DNA of 64,000 nt from Streptomyces sp. B93. Lineage in GTDB: Bacteria; Actinomycetota; Actinomycetes; Streptomycetales; Streptomycetaceae. Below are positions 55,901-63,466 of this stretch, piece by piece. A program made the translations under genes and the position numbers. The stretch is from NCBI RefSeq assembly GCF_018070565.1, contig NZ_JAGPXL010000011.1:1-64000 (forward strand), written 5' to 3'. Every line of letters begins with the position of its first letter. The stretch's first letter is position 1. The notes under the pieces are model-generated. The model saw only the letters and a list, made by a program, of their open reading frames with translations. It was not told where the DNA came from and made no database searches.

Positions 55901-57376
55901 GAACTCGTCGACGGAGGCGAGGCGGTCCTGCACATCCGCCGCCGTCGCCCGGAAGACAAGTGTGTCGAGGGCGGCCGAGACGGAGTCGCTGACGGCGTAG
56001 GGGTGCAGTCCCGCGTCGCTCTGCAGTCGCTCCAACAGCGCGCTGCGGCGGTCGGCGGGTGGGCGACCCGTGAGGAGGAGATAGGTGACGGCACCGAGAC
56101 CGAAGACGTCCAGGTCGACGGGATCGGCGAACTCCAGATCCGTCTCCGGCGCGAGATACACCTGCGCCGTGTCCGCGATCAGACCGCCGTCGAGAGGCGT
56201 GTCCCCCAGTGAGTGGTGCACGGTCGTCTCGAAGTCGCGGGCCGCGGTCTGCCAGTCGGCGATCCGCAGTATGGGCTCGCTGCCGTCCTCACGCGCCGAG
56301 ACGTAGACCGAGCGGGCTGAAAGGGCCCGGTGGTACAGGGAGCGGTGGTGGGCGTAGCGGACCGCCTCGGCGAGCTGCCGGACCAGGTCCAGACGGATCA
56401 CAGGGGAGAGCTGACCACCGTACGCGTCGAGGTACGCGTCCAGGCGCAGGTCGGACTCCCGGTGCCGGAAGAGGATCGCGGGCCCGCCCTGGTGCTCGCG
56501 GATCTGCACCGCCTGCACAATGCCGCGGTGATTGATGCCCTGGAGCACCTGGTACTCACGGCGGGCCGCGCGGTCCACCTTCGCACGCTGCTCCGCGGAC
56601 GCCTTCTGCCCCGCCAGGTAGATACGGACCCGGCCGCTCTCCTGGACCAGCCCGTCGTCCCTGACGGCCAGCCGGTCCTCCCACTCGGGGCCCGCGTCCA
56701 GCGCCCGCGGCTGGAGCTTCCAGTCGTCACCGAAGCGCAGATGGGCGGTTGAGTGGCTGATGCCGATCTTCTGCATCAGCGTTTCGAGTCGCTGACCGAT
56801 CACCGGGGTGATGCGCCAGGCCTCCCGCTCCGGTGGCCGACCCAGCAGGTCGTCCCACACCTTCGGCAGTCCGCTCGCGCCGTCGTTCCGGCCGTACACC
56901 GACGTCCGCTGGAACTCGTCCAGGCCGCTGACCAGCCCTGAGTCGTGCAGGAACACGGCGGGCTTGATGAAGGGGACCTGCCTGGGGTTCATCTCGAGCC
57001 TGCGAGCGGCCCGCTCGAGCTGGTTCTTCAGCTCCTTGGCTTTCAGGTCCGTCAGATGAAGAGGATTGCGCAGCGTACGGACCCGGTCGTCACCGTGGAA
57101 CTGCCAGGTGTCGCCGTGGTTCACGACCCGGCCGGGATGGCCCTTCAGCTCCAGCAGGTAGACACCGCCGGGGACCGCGATCAACACGTCGCACTCGTTG
57201 ACACGTCCCGACGCACCGGTGAACTGGAACGTCGCCCACGCCCGGTAGGGCTCGGTCCGCGGCATCAGGCCGCGCAGGTGGTCCAGCCCTTCTTGCTCCC
57301 AGCGGAAACCTGACCGTCGCGGCTGGAACCAGCGCTCGCGGGGAGTGGGGGCAGCCGGTTTCGGAGCAGCGGGCAC
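52964..57376 (-). CDS. pglW: BREX/Pgl serine/threonine kinase PglW with NERD domain
   Basis: 1470 residues. The N-terminal NERD nuclease-like domain is seen in GRVNECDVLIAVPGGVYLLELKGHPG (57-82). Next is a kinase-like domain (about 240-490) with a degenerate catalytic loop (YHRALSARSVYV, HRA instead of HRD), and then a second kinase domain (about 530-790) with G loop VLGTGATARALL, HRDIKPDNLG (659-668) and DFS instead of DFG (683-685). The C-terminal half has helix-turn-helix-like segments (SIAQSLRISQPTVSQNLHVAVEQW). The start is GTG 57376 with GGAGG upstream. In the S. coelicolor Pgl system, PglW kinase activity is required. First gene of the right-hand BREX operon. Confidence 0.92.
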   Translation of the reverse strand: MPAAPKPAAPTPRERWFQPRRSGFRWEQEGLDHLRGLMPRTEPYRAWATFQFTGASGRVNECDVLIAVPGGVYLLELKGHPGRVVNHGDTWQFHGDDRVRTLRNPLHLTDLKAKELKNQLERAARRLEMNPRQVPFIKPAVFLHDSGLVSGLDEFQRTSVYGRNDGASGLPKVWDDLLGRPPEREAWRITPVIGQRLETLMQKIGISHSTAHLRFGDDWKLQPRALDAGPEWEDRLAVRDDGLVQESGRVRIYLAGQKASAEQRAKVDRAARREYQVLQGINHRGIVQAVQIREHQGGPAILFRHRESDLRLDAYLDAYGGQLSPVIRLDLVRQLAEAVRYAHHRSLYHRALSARSVYVSAREDGSEPILRIADWQTAARDFETTVHHSLGDTPLDGGLIADTAQVYLAPETDLEFADPVDLDVFGLGAVTYLLLTGRPPADRRSALLERLQSDAGLHPYAVSDSVSAALDTLVFRATAADVQDRLASVDEFLELLAAAEADVAAPDVSGGPATDPLTVQPGQPLDGAWTVARVLGTGATARALLVRRTGDDGADDSLRVFKVALDREKDARLLAEAKALREVGGGRVVKLLAEPREVAGHTILELEYAGGYRGPDDREPVSLGSRLRDQGPLGYDQLERFGNDLFDALDALAARGVRHRDIKPDNLGLFKRSDGSWQLMLFDFSLADAPDQDLHAGTRGYLDPFLGSTGRSRYDDHAEWYAAAVTLHEMAAGERPVWGDGQGDPRMAPDAALHVSAELFPAALSDGLKRFFERALHRDAEQRYDSLRQLQEAWREVFRAADAARPATTPATVGMSVEDVEDAREQAAEAASLSTPLAAAGLSPRAVSVAESLKAHTVEQLLNIPPHHISRARGAGNAIRKELNRRHRQWTQALRRRAAAGKPAAVALDAPEEALESVDTLAARLTPPEGKRRTRPRPDVVRAALQLPGALEAGETLEPWPAQSSIAQSLRISQPTVSQNLHVAVEQWSALPWLRRIRDELVAILADRDRVSTAEELASELRARHGAGAGDAEGAQARALAVVRAAVETEIRRREDEQPGPDAEPPPRLAVQRRAGRVVIALEDQPGADDPTPAELADYAAALGVRAADLAGRDPLPGRTTVLRELRAEPAPDGMSPLADTRLVELAASMTAGVAVSPRLELFPLSLSLPRALRISQAPAGVRPETGISTGDLLARVRARFPGLEVLDETTYVELGEALGEAGFPLLYDANRRRFVPQSREGAGSRPALSSSVLTSTGSLYAAAQGSIAEGRDPREVLAARLTDARRRGGFLALTLKGAELPGVAAALADRFEATDTSLNGLFLDALRELAEEQSVRWQALLKADAKYAATGTLGAALASYTRLAAERVRQRLLDLAEHSGPRTVLLAHEAGLIARYWEAGGRELVAALQQAARRPADTPHGLWLLLPAEDPRATPTLDGRTVEVVDRATEWEVLDGLFVRELRSTVRQV

Positions 57377-57434
57377 CGAGTACCTCCGGAGACGGCGGCG
57401 GACCGGGGCGGTACACGCTGCGGCGTGCTGTCCC

Positions 57435-57478
57435 TCCCCTGATGACAGGCCCAGAATCCTAGTCGTCCCCTATGACAG
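57435..57478. promoter_or_regulatory. Direct repeats in the pglW promoter region
   Basis: TCCCCTGATGACAG (57435-57448) and TCCCCTATGACAG (57466-57478) repeat at a spacing of 31 bp in the 5' region of pglW, 59-102 bp upstream of its GTG. They are the strongest candidates for a regulatory site of the pglW operon. Confidence 0.5.
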
Positions 57479-57536
57479 ACGGGGTGCCATGTTCGGGGGA
57501 GCACAGGGAGCCGGCACAGGGGTGGGGCAAGGGTGA

Positions 57537-57562
57537 GCTTGCCCCTATTAATAGGGGCAAGC
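57537..57562. terminator. Perfect 26-bp palindrome at the island's right edge
   Basis: Arms GCTTGCCCCTATT and AATAGGGGCAAGC are perfect complements with no loop base. It lies between the stop of the SnoaL-like gene (minus strand) and the pglW promoter. A rho-independent terminator of the minus-strand core operon is the simplest role; it also marks the transition from core genes to the defence island. Confidence 0.65.
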
Positions 57563-57604
57563 CTTCCTGGGGCGCGACCGCTGTCTCCGTTGCTGCCGCG
57601 CGGC

Positions 57605-58315
57605 TCAGAGTTCCGTCGGCTCCAGCGCCCCCAGTTGGTCCATCAGGCCAAGGCGGTCGTACTGCCACCAGCCCTCGACGATCTTTCCGTGCTCGCCGAA
57701 GCGGAAGATGGTCGTCCCGGTCATGGCCGCCTGCTTGCCGGTGGGGGCGATGCCCATGAAGTCGCCCTTGTGGGTGCCCCGCCAGGTGAAGCGGTTGCAG
57801 ACGCGGTCGCCGTCGGCGATCTGGTCGTGGAGTTCGAAGGTGAAGTCGAAGGCGTCGCGCCACATCTCCATCTCGCGGCGGATGTGGTCCATGCCGATGT
57901 TGTCCTCGACGTTGGCCGGGTCGTGGTCGTGGTAGTTCTCGGCCATCACCTCGTCCATCGGCGGCAGTTCGGCCGTGTCCGCCGCCAGCAGGTCGAAGAA
58001 GCGGCGCGCGGTCGCCTTGTAGAGCTGCTCGTCCCGCACCACGTCGAGGTCCGTGAAGGTCGGGGGCTCGTCGCAGAGGGCCACCATCTCCTGGAAGATG
58101 CGGTCCGTCTCGGGCAGCCGGGAGTTCTCCATCGCCTCCTCGTACGACGGGAACTCCACGATCTCGACGAAGTGGGACCCGTCGGACCGGTCCTTGCCGA
58201 TCATGTCGTGCGTCGCGGTCCGCTTCCCCTTGGTCTGCTCGACCCACCTGTCCATCAGCCGGTCCATCTCGTCGAACCGGCTCGTCCTACAGTCGATGAG
58301 CTGTACGAAGGTCAT
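57605..58315 (-). CDS. SnoaL-like protein with N-terminal dimeric barrel
   Basis: A 236-residue cytosolic protein. Residues 1-95 (MTFVQLIDCRTSRFDEMDRLMDRWVEQTKGKR) form a putative alpha-beta barrel of the monooxygenase (ABM) type. Residues about 105-230 (ATARRFFDLLAADT, ENYHDHDPANVEDNIGMDHIRREMEMWRDAF, GTHKGDFMGIAPTGKQAAMTGTTIFRFGEHGKIVEGWWQYD) are a SnoaL-like polyketide-cyclase fold. The start is ATG 58315 with GGGAGG nearby. Substrate unknown. By order it is the gene that normally follows groEL1 in S. coelicolor, as I recall. Confidence 0.88.
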   Translation of the reverse strand: MTFVQLIDCRTSRFDEMDRLMDRWVEQTKGKRTATHDMIGKDRSDGSHFVEIVEFPSYEEAMENSRLPETDRIFQEMVALCDEPPTFTDLDVVRDEQLYKATARRFFDLLAADTAELPPMDEVMAENYHDHDPANVEDNIGMDHIRREMEMWRDAFDFTFELHDQIADGDRVCNRFTWRGTHKGDFMGIAPTGKQAAMTGTTIFRFGEHGKIVEGWWQYDRLGLMDQLGALEPTEL

Positions 58316-58389
58316 GGCGCCACCTCCCGGCCCGGGGTCCGGTTTGCCTTGATTCGTCACAGCCATTTTCCCACCGGGGGAGGCATCCG

Positions 58390-59163
58390 CTACCGCGGCC
58401 CGTACTTCCGGCCCGTCTTCGAGGTGATCCCGCCCAGCAGCCCGCGCGGCACCACCTTCACGACCCCGGCCAGCGTCTTGTACCGGGCGTCGGGGATGGA
58501 CACCGTCTTGCCGCGGGCCAGGTCGGCGAGGGCCGCCGCGACCAGCTTGTCGGCGTCCAGCCACATCCAGCCGGGGATGTTGTCCGTGCCCATCCCGGCC
58601 CGCTCGTGGAACTCGGTGCGCACGAACCCCGGGCACAGCGCCATCAGCCGCACCCCGCTGTCCCCCAGGTCCCGCGCCACGCCCTGCGTGAACTGCACGA
58701 CCCACGCCTTGGACGCCCCGTAGGTGCCGCGCGGCACGAACGCCGCCATCGACGCCACGTTGACGACCCCGCCGCGCCCGCGCTCCCGCATCCCCTCGAC
58801 GGCCGCCGACGTCAGCCGCAGCACCGCCTCGCAGTGCACCTTGAGCATCGTCAGCTCGTCGGCCATCGACACGTCGAGGAAGCGGCCCTTGTTGCCGAAA
58901 CCGGCGTTGTTGATCAGCAGGTCGACCGGGTTCCTGCGGTCGCCCAGCCGGTCCGCCACCGTCTCGATGCCCTTGTCCGTCGACAGGTCGGCCGTGACCA
59001 CCTCGGCCTCGATGCCGTGCCGGTCGTGCAGCTCGGTCGCCTGCTCCCGCAGCCGTTTGGTGTCCCGGGCCACCAGCACCAGGTTGTGCCCGTCAGCCGC
59101 CAGTCGCCGCGCGAACGCGGCGCCGATCCCCGCGGTCGATCCCGTAATCAGAGCCGTTGTCAT
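58390..59163 (-). CDS. Short-chain dehydrogenase/reductase
   Basis: A 257-residue classical SDR. The NAD(P) motif is ALITGSTAGIGAAFARRLA, the structural motif is LLINNAGFGNKG, and the catalytic tyrosine and lysine are in YGASKAWVVQFTQG. Full length, with a C-terminal basic tail (SKTGRKYGPR). Substrate cannot be deduced. It is in the same direction as the SnoaL-like gene 74 bp downstream. Confidence 0.92.
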   Translation of the reverse strand: MTTALITGSTAGIGAAFARRLAADGHNLVLVARDTKRLREQATELHDRHGIEAEVVTADLSTDKGIETVADRLGDRRNPVDLLINNAGFGNKGRFLDVSMADELTMLKVHCEAVLRLTSAAVEGMRERGRGGVVNVASMAAFVPRGTYGASKAWVVQFTQGVARDLGDSGVRLMALCPGFVRTEFHERAGMGTDNIPGWMWLDADKLVAAALADLARGKTVSIPDARYKTLAGVVKVVPRGLLGGITSKTGRKYGPR

Positions 59164-59279
59164 GGCCCAAGGGTAGTTACCCGGACCGCCCTCGTCCGCT
59201 GCCCGGCGGGCCGCCGAGGGCCGCTTCCGGACAACGGCGAGCGGGCCGGGCGTACTTGACGGGCAGTCACCCGGCGCGT

Positions 59280-59948
59280 TCAGCCGCCGTGCTTCTCGAC
59301 GTACCTGCGCGCCGCCGCCAGTTCCTCCGGGTGCAACGCCTCGCCCGCGGCGAGCAGCCGCGGCAGCAGCTCCCGCTCGGTGGTGGCGGCGCGGAACGAC
59401 AGGGCGACGGTCACGTCGTGGTACGGCCGGTGCACGATCTCCACCGGGTCGCCCGCCTGGACCTCACCCGGCGTGATCACCCGCAGGTACGCGCCCGGCG
59501 CCGCCCTCCGCGTGAACCGCCGCACCCAGCCCTTCTCACCCATGTGGCCCTGGAAGGTCCGGCAGGGTATCCGGCCGCTGGTGACCTCCAGCACCACCTC
59601 GGGCCCGACGCGCCACCGCTCGCCGATCAGCGCGCCGGAGACGTCGAGGCCGCGGGTGGTGAGGTTCTCGCCGAAGGCGCCGTTGGCCAGCGACCGGCCC
59701 AGCTCGCGCTCCCAGTCGTCGAGGTCCTCGCGGGCGACCGCGTACACCGCCTGGTCGTCGCCGCCGTGGTGCCGGGTGTGGCAGATGGCGTCCCCGGCGA
59801 GGCCGCTTCCTCCGACGCCCTTGGGGCCGGGCGCCGCCACCCTGATCGGCCCGTCCGCCGGGCGTTTGTCGATGCCGGTCAGGCCGTCCGGCTGGTCCGT
59901 GTAGGGCACGGCGGTGGCCCGGCCGAGGTTCACCGAGAGAAGCTTCAT
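59280..59948 (-). CDS. MOSC-domain protein (YiiM-like)
   Basis: 222 residues with the MOSC layout: MKLLSVNLGRATAVPYTDQPD, the pocket with GLAGDAICHTRHHGGDDQAVYAVAREDLDDWE, FGENLTTRGLDVSGALIGERWRVG, and the conserved cysteine in ITSGRIPCRTFQGHMG-type sequence. The C-terminal extension has the 3-alpha YiiM character. The start is ATG 59948. MOSC proteins handle sulfur or molybdenum cofactor. Divergent from the LysR regulator gene, which may control it. Confidence 0.9.
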   Translation of the reverse strand: MKLLSVNLGRATAVPYTDQPDGLTGIDKRPADGPIRVAAPGPKGVGGSGLAGDAICHTRHHGGDDQAVYAVAREDLDDWERELGRSLANGAFGENLTTRGLDVSGALIGERWRVGPEVVLEVTSGRIPCRTFQGHMGEKGWVRRFTRRAAPGAYLRVITPGEVQAGDPVEIVHRPYHDVTVALSFRAATTERELLPRLLAAGEALHPEELAAARRYVEKHGG

Positions 59949-60015
59949 GTCGGCACGGTAGGCGACCGGTGCCAAAGTGTCGACGCAATATTCGTCACCG
60001 TACCCAAGGCTGGCT

Positions 60016-60030
60016 TATGCTCCTGGTGTG
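60016..60030 (+). promoter_or_regulatory. -10 box of a leaderless LysR-gene transcript
   Basis: TATGCT (60016-60021) lies six nt before the GTG at 60028. No ribosome binding site precedes the GTG, so the mRNA is probably leaderless. A weak -35-like TTCGTC is at 59991-59996, 19 bp upstream. Confidence 0.5.
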
Positions 60031-60924
60031 ATCGAGGCCCGTCATCTCCGAGTGCTGCGCGCGGTGGCCACCACCGGCTCCTTCTCGGCGGCCGGCCGGG
60101 AACTGGGCTGCACCCAGCCCGCCGTCAGCCAGCAGATGAAGGCGCTGGAGGCGTCCGTGGGCACCCCGCTGCTGGTGCGCAGCGGCCGGGAGATGCGGCT
60201 GACCCAGGCGGGCGAGGCGCTGGTGCGGCACGCGGCGGGGATCATCGCCGGGCTGACCGCCGCCGAGGAGGAGGTCGCCGCGATCGCCGGGCTGCGCGCC
60301 GGGCGGGTCCGGCTGGTCTCCTTCCCCAGCGGCAGTTCCACGCTCGTACCGACGGCGCTCGCGGCCCTGCGCGCCGAGCACCCGGGCACCCGGGTCTCGC
60401 TGGAGGAGGCCGAGCCGCCGAACTCCGTGGAGCTGCTGCGCGAGGGTGACTGCGACCTCGCGCTCGCCTTCCGCTACGAGGCCGCGGCGGGCGCCGAGGA
60501 GTGGGACGACCTGGTGGTACGGCCGCTGCTGACCGACCGGCTGGTGGCGCTGGTCCCCGAGCGGCACCGGCTGGCGCGCGCGGAGTCCGTCGCCATCGGC
60601 GAACTCGCCGAGGAGCCGTGGATCGCCGGGTGCCCGCGCTGCCGCGGTCAGTTGGTGGAGGTCTGCGAGGGAGCGGGCTTCACCCCGCGCATCGACTTCG
60701 CGACCGACGACTACCCGGCGGTGGTCGGTCTGGTGGGCGCCGGTCTGGGCGTCGCCGTCCTGCCCCAGCTGGCCATCGAGTCGGTACGGCCGCGGGGGGC
60801 CCGCGCGGTGACGCTGGAGCCGGCGGTGCGGCGGGAGATCGTCGCGCTCACGCTGCCCGACCTGGCGCAGGTGCCCGCGGTGGCGGCGACGCTTGACCAG
60901 TTGACCCGCGCGGCGGCGCGCTAG
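60028..60924 (+). CDS. LysR-family transcriptional regulator
   Basis: 298 residues. The N-terminal winged helix is IEARHLRVLRAVATTGSFSAAGRELGCTQPAVSQQMKALE, followed by the LysR effector-binding domain (GRVRLVSFPSGSSTLVPTALAAL to the end). The start is GTG 60028, with the -10 box just upstream. The natural target is probably the divergent MOSC gene. Confidence 0.92.
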   Translation: MIEARHLRVLRAVATTGSFSAAGRELGCTQPAVSQQMKALEASVGTPLLVRSGREMRLTQAGEALVRHAAGIIAGLTAAEEEVAAIAGLRAGRVRLVSFPSGSSTLVPTALAALRAEHPGTRVSLEEAEPPNSVELLREGDCDLALAFRYEAAAGAEEWDDLVVRPLLTDRLVALVPERHRLARAESVAIGELAEEPWIAGCPRCRGQLVEVCEGAGFTPRIDFATDDYPAVVGLVGAGLGVAVLPQLAIESVRPRGARAVTLEPAVRREIVALTLPDLAQVPAVAATLDQLTRAAAR

Positions 60925-60958
60925 CGAAGGACGCAGGCGCAGGGCGAAGAAGAAAAGA

Positions 60959-60986
60959 GGAGAGGGCACGTGCGCGTGCCCTCTCC
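60959..60986. terminator. Terminator between the LysR gene and whiD
   Basis: Perfect 12-bp arms GGAGAGGGCACG (60959-60970) and CGTGCCCTCTCC (60975-60986) with a TGCG loop. In the minus direction it is followed by a pyrimidine-rich T run (complement of GAAGAAGAAAAGA), so it works well for whiD and stops the LysR transcript from the other side. Confidence 0.85.
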
Positions 60987-61074
60987 TCCCGGTCGTTCCC
61001 GGTGGTTCCTGGTTGTTCTCGGCATGTCGAATGTCGGTGTCGATGTCGGTGTCGATGGGTGCGGAAACGTTCCT

Positions 61075-61407
61075 TCAGTTGTTCGAGGCCCCGGCCTGTC
61101 CACCGGTCGCCGACGCCGACACCAGCCGGTGCCGGGCCCGCCCCATCAACTCCTCGCGCTCGTCCTCGGTCAACCCGCCCCACACGCCGTACGGTTCACG
61201 GACCGCCAGCGCGTGCGCCGCGCACTGCGCGCGGACCGGGCACCTCATGCAGACCTCTTTGGCCGAGTTCTCTCGAGCGCTCCGTGCCGCCCCGCGCTCG
61301 CCCTCCGGATGAAAGAAGAGCGAGCTGTCCACCCCGCGACAGGCGGCGAGCAGCTGCCAGTCCCACAGGTCCGCGTTCGGTCCGGGAAGGCGGGAGAAAT
61401 CTGCCAT
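61075..61407 (-). CDS. whiD: WhiB-family sporulation regulator WhiD
   Basis: A 110-residue iron-sulfur protein. The four cluster cysteines are in LLAACRGVD (Cys23) and VCMRCPVRAQCAAHA (Cys53, 56 and 62). The GVWGG turn (EPYGVWGGLTEDERE) and the basic C-terminus follow. The opening MADFSRLPGPNADLWDWQLL is nearly identical to S. coelicolor WhiD as I know it. WhiD binds the vegetative sigma factor and is needed for late sporulation. It is divergent from bldM, the usual arrangement. Confidence 0.95.
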   Translation of the reverse strand: MADFSRLPGPNADLWDWQLLAACRGVDSSLFFHPEGERGAARSARENSAKEVCMRCPVRAQCAAHALAVREPYGVWGGLTEDEREELMGRARHRLVSASATGGQAGASNN

Positions 61408-61786
61408 TGCGTGACCCCTTGTAGCCGTTCTGGGCGGATACGGTGCCCACGACCGTACAACTACGATCTAAGGAGATGAAAATATGACTCATTGCGAATC
61501 TAGCCTCAGACACCAGCTGATGGGAAGAAATACGGCTAAATGGGGCATGGTTGTGATGAAAGCTTGAGGGTCTACCGCGCGTGTCTGCGCCGTGTCCGTC
61601 CCCTCACGTAGAGTGCCGAAGACGGCACACAGCCCCGTAACTCTTTCGAGTGACCGTCGTTGAGAGAGCGGAGGCGGTTGAAAACACAAGCGCTCGGGCA
61701 GGCGTCCGAGACGGTCGACCGCACAGGTGACGATTCGTACCAGCCTGGAGGCTCAAGGTGACGCGCATCAGCTGCGGAGGACGGCC
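61408..61786. other. whiD-bldM intergenic region
   Basis: 379 bp with no gene. It must hold the promoters of whiD (minus) and bldM (plus). It has an unusually A/T-rich stretch around 61475-61570. The only box I can place with confidence is the sigma-BldN type promoter at 61636-61663. Confidence 0.7.
61636..61663 (+). promoter_or_regulatory. Sigma-BldN promoter of bldM
   Basis: CGTAAC (61636-61641), a 16-bp spacer and CGTTGA (61658-61663) match exactly the -35 and -10 boxes known for the BldN-dependent bldM P1 promoter of S. coelicolor. The transcript would start near 61670, about 115 nt before the bldM ATG. Confidence 0.85.
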
Positions 61787-62398
61787 ATGACATCCGTCCT
61801 CGTCTGCGACGACTCCCCGCTTGCCCGAGAGGCGCTGCGCCGCGCGGTCGCGACCGTGCCCGGCGTAGAGCGCGTGACGACCGCGGCCAACGGCGAGGAA
61901 GTCCTCCGCCGCTGGGGCGCCGACCGCTCGGACCTGATTCTGATGGACGTACGCATGCCCGGTCTGGGCGGCGTCGAGACCGTGCGGCGGCTGCTGTCCG
62001 CCGACCCCGGTGCGCGCATCATCATGCTCACCGTCGCCGAGGACCTGGACGGCGTGGCCCTCGCGGTCGCCGCCGGTGCCCGCGGCTATCTGCACAAGGA
62101 CGCCTCCCGCGCGGAACTGCGGGCCACGGTGACCCAGGCGCTCGCCGACCCCACCTGGCGGCTCGCGCCCCGGCGGCTGCGGTCCGCCGAAATGGGCGCC
62201 GCCCCGACGCTCACCGCGCGTGAGATCCAGGTCCTGGAGGGCATGAGCCACGGCCGGTCCAACGCGGAGATCGGCCGGGAGCTGTTCCTCTCCGAGGACA
62301 CGGTCAAGACGCACGCCCGGCGACTGTTCAAGAAGCTCGGGGCGTCCGACCGGGCCCATGCCGTGGCGCTCGGTTTCCGGTGGGGGCTCGTTCGCTGA
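61787..62398 (+). CDS. bldM: Developmental response regulator BldM
   Basis: A 203-residue atypical NarL/FixJ-type response regulator. The receiver domain (1-120) has VLVCDDSPLAREALRRAV and LILMDVRMPGLGGVETVRRLL. The LuxR-type helix-turn-helix is LTAREIQVLEGMSHGRSNAEIGRELFLSEDTVKTHARRLF. ATG 61787 follows GGAGG. BldM controls aerial hypha formation as a homodimer and later genes as a heterodimer with WhiI; its activity does not depend on phosphorylation. Its location between whiD and the ECF sigma gene is the standard one. Confidence 0.97.
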   Translation: MTSVLVCDDSPLAREALRRAVATVPGVERVTTAANGEEVLRRWGADRSDLILMDVRMPGLGGVETVRRLLSADPGARIIMLTVAEDLDGVALAVAAGARGYLHKDASRAELRATVTQALADPTWRLAPRRLRSAEMGAAPTLTAREIQVLEGMSHGRSNAEIGRELFLSEDTVKTHARRLFKKLGASDRAHAVALGFRWGLVR

Positions 62399-62647
62399 GT
62401 GCTCCGGTGCGACGAGTGGCCGGTCGCCACTCGTCCGCCGTCGTCCGGGAGGGGTCTCGTGCGGACCGTTCCGGGCTGGTGGCGCCCTGCGGCGGAGCCG
62501 CGTTCCGATGCTGCCCCGCGCCCCTGAGGGGCGCGGCGGGGACCGCCCCTCGGAGGCCCGCTGCTCGTTTCGCCGCGGATGCCGCATCCTTGAGGTGTGG
62601 AGTTCCTCGGGGACGATTCGGTCGAGCGGAAGGGGAGGGCGCAGGAG

Positions 62648-63325
62648 ATGAGTTCCGGCGCACCTGCTCATAACGCTTCGGTGCACAACGACGAAGGCGG
62701 TGCCGCGGACCGGTCGGCCGCAAGGCACCATGGACCGATGCGCGACGACGAGGCTGCCCAGGCGCCAGGGGCGATCGGTGGGCTCGTGCATCGTGCGGTC
62801 GACGGGGACGAGCAGGCCACCCACGACCTGCTGGCCCACGTCCACCCCCTCGCGCTGCGCTACTGCCGGACGCGGCTCTCCCGGCTCCCGGGCGACGCCC
62901 GGCACTTCGTCGAGGACCTCGCCCAGGAGGTCTGTGTCGCCGTCCTGCTCGCGCTGCCGCGCTACCGGGACACCGGGCGCCCCTTCGAGGCGTTCGTCTT
63001 CGCCATCGCCTCCCACAAGGTCGCCGACCTCCAGCGGGCCGCGATGCGCCACCCCGGCTCCACGGCCGTGCCGTCCGACGAGATGCCGGAGCGCCCCGAC
63101 GACTCCCTCGGGCCCGAGGAGCGCGCCCTGCTCAGCAGCGACGCCGAGTGGGCCAAGAAACTGCTGGCCAACCTCCCGGAGAACCAGCGCGAGCTGCTGC
63201 TGCTGCGGATCGCGGTGGGCCTCACGGCGGAGGAAACCGGCCAGATGTTGGGAATGTCACCGGGCGCCGTGCGCGTTGCACAGCACCGGGCGCTGAGCCG
63301 GCTGCGGGCGCTGGCCGAGCAGTGA
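62648..63325 (+). CDS. ECF-type RNA polymerase sigma factor (probable ShbA)
   Basis: 225 residues from ATG 62648 ([16 protein letters not shown]); GTG 62597 or ATG 62738 are alternative starts, and the ribosome binding site does not decide. Sigma region 2 is in [35 protein letters not shown], with the core-binding DLQRAAM segment. Region 4 has [41 protein letters not shown]. In S. griseus an ECF sigma factor, ShbA, drives expression of hrdB; the position between bldM and guaB makes this gene a good candidate for its orthologue, by recollection. No anti-sigma gene is next to it. Confidence 0.85.
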   Translation: MSSGAPAHNASVHNDEGGAADRSAARHHGPMRDDEAAQAPGAIGGLVHRAVDGDEQATHDLLAHVHPLALRYCRTRLSRLPGDARHFVEDLAQEVCVAVLLALPRYRDTGRPFEAFVFAIASHKVADLQRAAMRHPGSTAVPSDEMPERPDDSLGPEERALLSSDAEWAKKLLANLPENQRELLLLRIAVGLTAEETGQMLGMSPGAVRVAQHRALSRLRALAEQ

Positions 63326-63466
63326 TGCCCCTTCGGTGAACAGGCGGTGAGCCGTTTCCGTACGAACATACGAAGCCCAGAGGGCGTCCCGGCCGTGGAA
63401 TGAGACACCCCTTGTTCCCGTTAGCATGGACATCCGCACCGATCAAGGCCATTTGGGGAAGGTGTC

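Noticed and set aside
28958..57604. Integrative element with tRNA attachment site
   Set aside because: No tRNA gene, integrase or direct repeats at the borders were seen.
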